From Tuctoria greenei (Eukaryota > Streptophyta > Magnoliopsida > Poales > Poaceae): a stretch of 64,000 nucleotides of DNA. Shown one piece after another: positions 57,784 to 64,000 of this stretch. Where the stretch lies: contig JAYESD010000005.1 of NCBI GenBank assembly GCA_036927565.1, forward strand, positions 152,912,023-152,976,022, read 5' to 3'. Each line of letters starts with the position of its first letter. Positions within the stretch are counted from its first letter, which is position 1. The position numbers and the translations under genes were made by a program. The notes under the pieces are model-generated. The model saw nothing but the letters and a program-made list of their open reading frames with translations. It was not told the origin of the DNA and ran no database searches.

Positions 57784-58499
57784 CATCACAGAGGTGAGTC
57801 TGTAGTAACTTGAGGTGTATGTTATAGAGTCATTGTACAGAGTCGGGTAGTTCCTCCGGGAGAACAGCCGGACCTTTCCCGGAAGGTCCGCAAAGTTCAT
57901 GCAACACTTGTCACAGTCTCAGGACTAAAAGTGTGGCTAGCTACCCTGGGTCAAACGAAAAATAAAAAACGCTTAGCCTATTTCCGTACCCTAAGAGTGT
58001 ACTTGTTTCCCCTGTACCCCGGACCTATAATGAAAGACATCTTCATGTGAAACAGACTCCACGTGCATTTATTTTGTACAGGCTCAACATTTTTTATTTT
58101 TCTCTTTCTTGTCTATAACAAAGACGTGTAATTCTTAAGAAATTTTAGTTCGGCCGGTTCATATACAATTCGAGTTGTATTGTCGATTCTCTTGGATTCA
58201 AATATTGTTCATGGCCCACTCGCCTGAATGCTGCCAAGACAACCTAGGGCCGGAGTGTGCTATCGGCTTAGCCTGGTCAAGCACCCTAAGTACGCCACTC
58301 TACCTACACCCTGGCAGGCCGAAGTAAGGCGGGTCCAAGTACAATTGGATCTGGAAGAAAAAGACAACGCATTCGGTTGTATTTAGAATCGCGTTTGATC
58401 TAAAATTTTCTCGAGAGTCGTAAGCCGCGACGAAGTTATAGGAAAGAACGAATTTTACTATTTTTCTTGGCTTCAGTGTGCAGGAAAAATAAAAAATCT
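57784..58499. other. Element C noncoding region after pol
   Basis: About 700 bp without open frames, similar in inverted order to 38580-39240 of D (for example CACGTGCATTTATTTTGTACAG at 58071, split over shared blocks). No feature beyond this conservation was recognised. Confidence 0.5.
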
Positions 58500-58870
58500 A
58501 CGTTGATGAAGAAAAGCCGGAGCTAACAAAGCTCCGACTCCCTAGGTGGCTTGTAATCGATGTTAAGCATTGAAAACGAGCATCAACGGAGCAACCAAGC
58601 TCCGGTAAAGCTAGGGGGACCAGCCGTCTTCGCAATATAAAAGATGGTGAGAAGACCCCACAAGTTGAGTCTGCTGCCGACAAGCTACGCGTTGGCAAAG
58701 GTCACTGCCGGAGCTACTAAGCTCTGACACCCCGGAGGTCTAACTATCGATGCTCTACGTGTTGATAGGGACTATTGCCGGAGCTACTAAGCTCTGACGG
58801 TAGTCAATGCAGGAGCTTCTAAGCTCCGGCAACCTCAGGGGGCCTTCACTATCGATGACTTCGGACCTAC
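58500..58870. repeat. Hairpin repeats between convergent genes in C
   Basis: Five or so units containing GCCGGAGCTACTAAGCTCTG or GGAGCTTCTAAGCTCCGG, short inverted repeats with a 4-base loop, each followed by a block like CTATCGATG. They lie between the end of pol and the end of the antisense gene; equivalent to 38160-38560 in D. Confidence 0.65.
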
Positions 58871-59097
58871 ACTCTACAAGTTCGAAGCAAATGAGTCTTC
58901 AACAAAACACAATATCCTCTTGTTACATGTTCACAATCAAATTGTGTACATCTACCAGGGGGCCAAGTGAAGACAAAAGTGTTGAAGACAAAAAGTGAAA
59001 TTCACAAAAATTTGGGGATTTCATTCATCTGGAGACAAGGGATTACAAAATTGAGGAAGAAGAAGAGAGAATACAAGTGAGAACTACAGAGATGGTC

Positions 59098-62000
59098 CTA
59101 GACCCTATGGAAGAATTGGGCGACCTTCTGGGCAACCTCCGACACGTTGGCTCGGGCAGCTTCACCTTCTCCTTCAACGGGGCCTTCAAGCACCGGGTCC
59201 AGAGGGAATTGGGGATTCCGGCTGGTGTAGCACGTCAGCACATATTCTGCGACGTTCTTCGCCAGGTATTGCCCCTCAACCTCCAATTGGTCCGCGATGA
59301 CGTCGCCCACCTTGGAGAGTTTGCTACCTGCCGAGCTCAACGCCTACAACGCTAGGTCCGGCTCCGGCTCCGGATCATCCGGAGGCACGGGACTAAAGCC
59401 CATCGGTCTTAGCGCGTCGTTGGCCTTGCCCAAGAACTCCCAAATCTGTAGGGAGTCCGCAGTCCTCAAGCCCTTTATTTCTTCCAAGGATCTCCTGGCC
59501 GCCACCAGTTCAGAATTCTCGCGAGCGAGGCGCTTAACTTCTTTGGCGTTTTGCTGAATCTTTTCAGCAACTCGCTTCTCGAGTTTTCCGAGCTCCTCCT
59601 CCCGGAGGTGGATCTTGTTCCGGCGGTCAACCAGGTCTTTCTCTCTACCAATCACTTTCTTCTCTCTAACAGCAAGGGCACACTCTTGGTCGTAGAGTTC
59701 CTACCCTCGCACCCAGGCCTTCTCCTCCTCCTCGATGCAGCGCTCTTCCAATTTCTTGGCGCGCTCTTCGAGGCCCTTGTTGGCCAGAGCCACCTTCTCG
59801 GTGAGCTCCTCCTCCCTCCTTAGGACGTCATCCCGCAGCTCTAGGAGTTTCTGCTCTTCATCTTCGAGCCGTTTCTCCCTCTCTTCAAGTGCCTCCCGGC
59901 GCTTGATGAGTGTAGTGTTAATGGCCTCAAGCCTCTCTTGGCGTTTATCGGCCGCACTGTTAGCTGCTTTGGTCTGCTCGTAAATGGCCTGGGATTGAGC
60001 GTTGAGGGCGCGAGTCATACTCTCGCTGTCATCCAACAATTTGCCCCAGTACTCCAGGCGGACCTTCTCCCGCTTGATCCACTCTTTGTCATCTGCTAGC
60101 CTCGACTGCGCCAGCTTGGTCTCGAAGTAGAGCCGGTTGCGCCACTGCCTAATGGTTTGGCGCTCCTCTTCAAGAGCCTTACTGTCGTGGAAGAAGGCCA
60201 GTTGAACTTGATGCAGACTGGAACAGGCGTTGTCAATAGACAATGACAACGGGATAGGTTCCGGACCTGCTGGGGTCTCCTCCGCTGGTTCCAGCGGGTC
60301 TTCAGATACAAAAATTGGGTCCCACTCCACAAGAGTGGTCCCCCGAGTCTCCAGGGCACTAGGGTCGTCCTCCGTGATGGCCTCAGTCGCCATCGAGAAA
60401 GGCCCCGCCACCAGGTCTTCATTTGCCCCCTCAGGCAGGGGGCCAGCAACTTCACCAGGGCACTCCGGCCTAGCCGCGAGTACCTCCGGCGTCGTCACTT
60501 CCGGAGTAGGGGCCGCTTCTGGCTCCGGCCTGGGCACCTCCTCTATTGGGGGCTCAAGCTCCGATGACTCTGCAACAACCGGCTCGGGAGTCGAGAGATC
60601 TTCATCATCAACCGGCCCTGCGGCCGAAGCTCCAACAACGGCCGGCTCTGCGGCCGGTGCTTCAGAGGTAGCCGGCCCAACTGCCGGAACTTCCTCAACA
60701 TCCGGCGCGCACGCCGGGACTTCAATCACCTCCGGCTCAACCGCCGGAGCTTCGACAATTTCTGGCTCTGGGGCCGGAATTACTGCTTCCTCCGGCTCAA
60801 CGGCCGGAGCTTCCATCATCTCAGCACCAGGACCCGGAGCTTCAACCTCCGGGATAGGTGCCGCCGGCGCATCTTCTCTCCCGCGGTCCAGCGCTACCAC
60901 GGGAGTCTCTGGGGATGAGTCGAGGTCCATGACCACGACAGCTGGCGCCGGAGCTGTCGCAGCTTCAGCCACCACTTGGGGCGGCACCGGGACAGGAGCG
61001 GAAGCTCCCGCCCTCACAGCTTCAGCTGCTGTGGCTGAGGGTGGAGCCTCACTCCTCTTCTTGGGAACGCTGCAGATGATGGAGGAAGAAACTTAAAAAA
61101 TAGTTACTACAACTAAACAATTGTCCAAGGTAAAGATTAAAAATTACCTTGGGGGCTTCCGCACCAGCTTGCGCGGAACCTCTTTCTCGGGCGTTCTAGG
61201 CTAGTCATAGCCGGCGTGGAAGCTCCGAAAGGCCCCCCGGAACTCATTGCAGCCACGGGCGTTTCCCTAGTCGAGGCCCCCCTCGATCGGGAAGAACTGA
61301 TGGCAGAGTCAAGTCGTCACCCGCGACGTCGATGTCATGCTGGAACTTCTTGAGGTGGAACTCCAAGGTTGTCCCTACCATGTTGGACTTCAGCCCAGTC
61401 TAGACCCGGTCGTCGTCCATCACGCTGTTGAGGGCCCAAGCGAGTTTTTCTCTCCTCTTCAGCGGTGCCCACCTGTTGACCAGGAAGTTACAAAACACCG
61501 CCTGAGGAGTTATTCCTCCCTCCACGCACTGGCGGATCCTGGTCAGAGCAGGGTTGAAGGCGTCCGCCAACACCAGAGCTTCACTCCAGATCGTCGTGTC
61601 AATGTTGGGGAGGCCATCGGGCAGCTCCAGCCTCTCGTGCTCCTCCACCCGGATGACTTTCCAGTCCTTCTTCCAGTCATCCCACTTCCCAGAGGGAAAC
61701 GACCGGAGGTACTTGAATGGGCACTTCTTGCGCTTCACGAAGTAGTAGAAGCCAAGGTACTCATTGCTCGTGCCGGTGGTATGGACGGTGAAGAAGGTCC
61801 GAAAGAGTTCAATGCAGGGGGGGATGCCCACCCACATCTCACAGAAGTGGACGAAGATAGACACAAGGAGAATGGAGTGAGGGCCAAGGTGGTATAGCTG
61901 CAGACCATAAAAGTCTACCAGCATCAAGAAAAAGGAGGAAAAAGGTGGGATCAACCCCACCATGGCGTACAAAGAAAAGTACACCATTTCGCCGGCGTGC

Positions 62001-62134
62001 TCCTTCTCAAACGGGAGCTCTCCCCCGGCGCGGACCATGCGGTTGAAGAAGTCCGAGGACCATCCCATGAGGGCTCGGACCTTCTTCAGGTCACCGTCGG
62101 TCTTCAAACGACTCTCGCGGAGACCCAACTCCAT
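59098..62134 (-). pseudogene. Antisense extra gene of element C (PF04195-like, coiled coil), two exons
   Basis: Minus strand, converging on pol. The start ATG at 62134 ('MELGLRES') matches D; the frame is open 13 codons further up (62173). Exon 1 holds the PF04195-like region in one frame to 61400 ('PPFSSFFLMLVDFYGLQLYHLG', 'FCEMWVGIPPC', 'SFPSGKWDDWKKDW'), then a TAG. The intron is 61147-61070. Exon 2 (61069-59098) is one frame with only two stops, TAG at 59701-59703 and 59344 region, both where D has Gln: Pro/Ala/Glu repeats (60960-60480, unit like 'EAPAVEPEV'), charged coiled coil (about 60220-59440) and tail 'EVAQKVAQFFHRV'. About 1000 residues in all. Function unknown. Confidence 0.78.
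61070..61147 (-). other. Intron of the antisense gene in C
   Basis: On the minus strand AAG|GTAATT (61147) to CATCTGCAG|C (61070), 78 bp, T-rich. Same position as D's 35924-35999, before the 'VPKK' codons. A one-base loss in a C run just before the donor spoils the frame join in this copy. Confidence 0.65.
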
Positions 62135-62648
62135 CGCAGCACAGCAAGGCAAGAGAGGAAAAGCGAAGCACAAGTTGGGAGTTTGAGCGCAATATCAGAT
62201 GAGAGGTGTAAAGAACTCCAGATGGTGCGCGCTTTCCTTCTTAAGTAAGCCCTCGCAACGCTTGGATGGAAACCGCAGGGAAGTCAAAGATACCACTCAA
62301 AAATTCCACCCAGCCGATGACAAGAGGGCCCAGGACCACTCCGACGATCAAGTCGAGGTTCTTACCCAGGCGAACGGTTGTCATCATGAGGCGGGAAGCC
62401 CGAAGGTGGTGGCCTGACAAGGCGCGCGGAACCGATACGATTTTCTTATTGGGAACTGGCGACCTTCAATTGCGTGAGATCCGCACACCAAAGATCTCAT
62501 CTGCCGTACACGGGATACGCCACGCGGCGAGGATTTAACTCCAAACCATCATCAACGACACATCCGAAGACCTTTGAAGACTCAGTTCAAAAGTCGCGAG
62601 GATGGACCCACCTCCGGCGGAATGACTTCACCCAAGGGGTCTTCCCCA
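62135..62648. other. Spacer between the antisense gene and the 3' LTR in C
   Basis: About 500 bp containing blocks shared with D (GGAAAGCGCGCACC in the minus sense near 62227-62240). Probable location of the antisense promoter; no clear TATA box. Confidence 0.4.
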
Positions 62649-62669
62649 GAGGTGGGCCCAGGGGGCCAC
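62649..62669 (+). promoter_or_regulatory. Polypurine tract, element C
   Basis: Purine-rich AGAGGTGGGCCCAGGGGGCC next to the 3' LTR, matching D. Confidence 0.65.
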
Positions 62670-63540
62670 TGTCGGTACCCTGGGAACCGTACACCCCTTG
62701 AGATTACAAAGATCTCAAGGGAAAGTCATCTACTTGATTTGAAGACCTTCGGAGGCCCACATCTCAGACATAACCGGACCCGCTTCTCCAACATGGTTAA
62801 TCCCAGGGTCGCCACGCGTACTATCAAACCGGAGGTACCGCCCACAAGGGGGAAGCTCCGGGCTATGTACCGAAATGGCACCCCCGGACCTAACCCCAGA
62901 CCGAGGGAAGCTCCAGAATTGACACGTGTCAGGTAGCTCCGGAGTTACCTGTTTCCCACAGTACACTCTGGAGCTGCCACGTGTCCAACCGTCGGATCTT
63001 CAGCCTCTAACCTCCGGACTCCACAACGGCTCTGGATCTTCAAAGCGGAATCAAAGACTTCAAGACCCGATCAAGTGTCATTAATACTATATTAATGACA
63101 CACGATCGGACGACCTTAATTACCAATAACGATGCTGTCAAAGCCCATTACCCGGTCATTAAGGGCAATTAAACGTGTTGAATGAGTATCAATATTAGTA
63201 ACCGCTAGGGCCACATGTCGGGCCAGGCTACTTGTAATGGCTTGCCCTTGAACTATAAAAGGACAGGCCGACGACGGACTGTACACGTTCCATAGACGCT
63301 CGATACACTACACACTCAATTTACACTCTGAACTCACTTTGAGCTCAGACAACCAATACAACACCAACACATCCTGTGGAGTAGGGTATTATGCTCAAGC
63401 GGCCCGAACCACGTAAATCTCCGTGTCTCCTGTGTCATTTACAATTCACCTTCTTGAATCTCCGCGCGCCCACACCGAACCACAAACTCCTCTAACACTT
63501 TAGTAGTGTCGGGAGATCTGCCGGATCCAAACCACCGACA
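62670..63540 (+). repeat. Element C 3' LTR
   Basis: 871 bp, TGTCGGTACCCTGGG to CCAAACCACCGACA. TATA box at 63254-63261. Confidence 0.93.
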
Positions 63541-63598
63541 GCAACATTCAAAACTTTTATTGTCAAAGCCAATGTATTCAGAATACATAGGTCTCACA
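63541..63598 (-). repeat. Element E 3' LTR, remaining 58 bp
   Basis: Continues E's LTR after element C: AACTTTTATTGTCAAAGCC and CATAGGTCTCACA match the inverted LTR start of the copia family (TGTAAGACCTATATG). Confidence 0.9.
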
Positions 63599-64000
63599 AT
63601 CTCCCCCTTGATGAATGCATTGGCAACACCACTTAAAATCCGAACATTGGCATGAAAAGTTTTGAGAACAATTTTCCCCCTTTTTGAAAATCAAATGAGA
63701 TAGAAATAAATTTCTCCCCTATACATATTTCTCCCCCTTGCATAATTCACCATATGATCTCTCCACCTTTGATAATGTATTCAGCAAGGATCAAAAGAGA
63801 AATATTAATTGTTATGAGTATATTATAACATATACATATAAAACAAAGCTCATCCAAGTCATACTATCAAGTAACTTACACTATCACAACAATGAGATAC
63901 ATAAAGTAGTGTAAGCCATGCTAGAGATCAAATGTAATTTTCAATTTAAGCAAGTCACGATCTCACAAACTTAACTATTTCAATACCTAAAAGAATGACA
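63599..64000 (-). other. Element E polypurine tract and 3' noncoding region
   Basis: ATCTCCCCCTTGATGAATGC is the inverted polypurine tract. The rest matches, inverted, the noncoding region 18280-18684 of the nested copia element. No open frame. Confidence 0.85.

Larger units (their letters stand above)
50889..63540 (+). mobile_element. Ty3/gypsy element C (Tat lineage), best-preserved copy
   Basis: 12,652 bp, inserted in E's LTR. LTRs are 874 bp (50889-51762) and 871 bp (62670-63540), TGTCGGTACC...ACCGACA. Gag-pol is on the plus strand (51800-57783), a convergent antisense gene on the minus strand (62134-59098). Flanks GAAGC (50884-50888) and GCAAC (63541-63545) make an imperfect duplication; E's LTR resumes at 63541. 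By hand I count about 32 substitutions and one 3-bp indel between the LTRs, roughly 3.7 %. Confidence 0.93.
49098..64000 (-). mobile_element. Copia element E (same family as the nested copia), minus strand, partial
   Basis: A copy of the 10174-20583 copia family in reverse orientation, inserted in element B. Its 3' LTR is 49098-50888 plus 63541-63598 (about 1849 bp), split by element C. After it come the polypurine tract (minus strand) and about 400 bp of the 3' noncoding region, matching 18280-18684. The rest runs past the window. Flank left of the insertion: GATGT (49093-49097). Confidence 0.9.

Overview
The window is plant nuclear DNA made almost entirely of transposable elements. The element families present (Tekay-type chromovirus, Tat-lineage Ty3/gypsy with an extra antisense gene, SIRE/Maximus-like Ty1/copia, CACTA transposons with ACTTACGACGG-type subterminal repeats) fit a large monocot genome, most likely a grass. 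That placement is inference from TE content; no intact host gene was found.

Layout. 1-4261: 3' part of a CACTA (En/Spm-like) transposon. 4262-5047: unassigned DNA ending in a minus-strand coding exon. 5048-25839: Tekay-type gypsy element A, with 2.77-kb LTRs and target duplication CAAAA, inserted in that exon, whose other half resumes at 25845. Inside A's reverse transcriptase sits a complete 10.4-kb copia element (10174-20583, target duplication CACGG). 25845-27788: rest of the broken exon, featureless DNA and a LINE 3' remnant. 27789-31757: one end of a second CACTA element with its transposase on the minus strand. 31758-49097: gypsy element B (same family as A, plus strand, 5' half only), inserted in that CACTA. 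B's 5' LTR is split by Tat-type gypsy element D (33171-46141, minus strand), and its internal region is cut at 49097 by copia element E (minus strand, 3' LTR plus about 400 bp, running off the window). E's LTR is split by Tat-type element C (50889-63540, plus strand). The chain CACTA > B > E > C is four insertions deep, and each junction can be checked because the interrupted sequence resumes on the other side.

Function. Every gag-pol here carries stops and frameshifts, so none looks autonomous today. C is the best preserved: most of its pol is one reading frame broken by three stops, and its integrase and cellular-type RNase H catalytic residues remain.

Most interesting feature. C and D each carry, between pol and the 3' LTR, a second gene on the strand opposite to gag-pol. 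It encodes a PF04195-like ('putative gypsy type transposon') N-terminal region, a Pro/Ala/Glu-rich repeat region, a long charged coiled coil and a conserved C-terminal tail. Both copies have a 76-78 bp GT-AG intron at the same place. In D the splice keeps the frame, and exon 2 is open for about 630 codons although D's gag-pol is badly decayed. Antisense extra ORFs in Tat-lineage elements are already known as a class; the conserved intron and the contrast in decay are the points to follow up.
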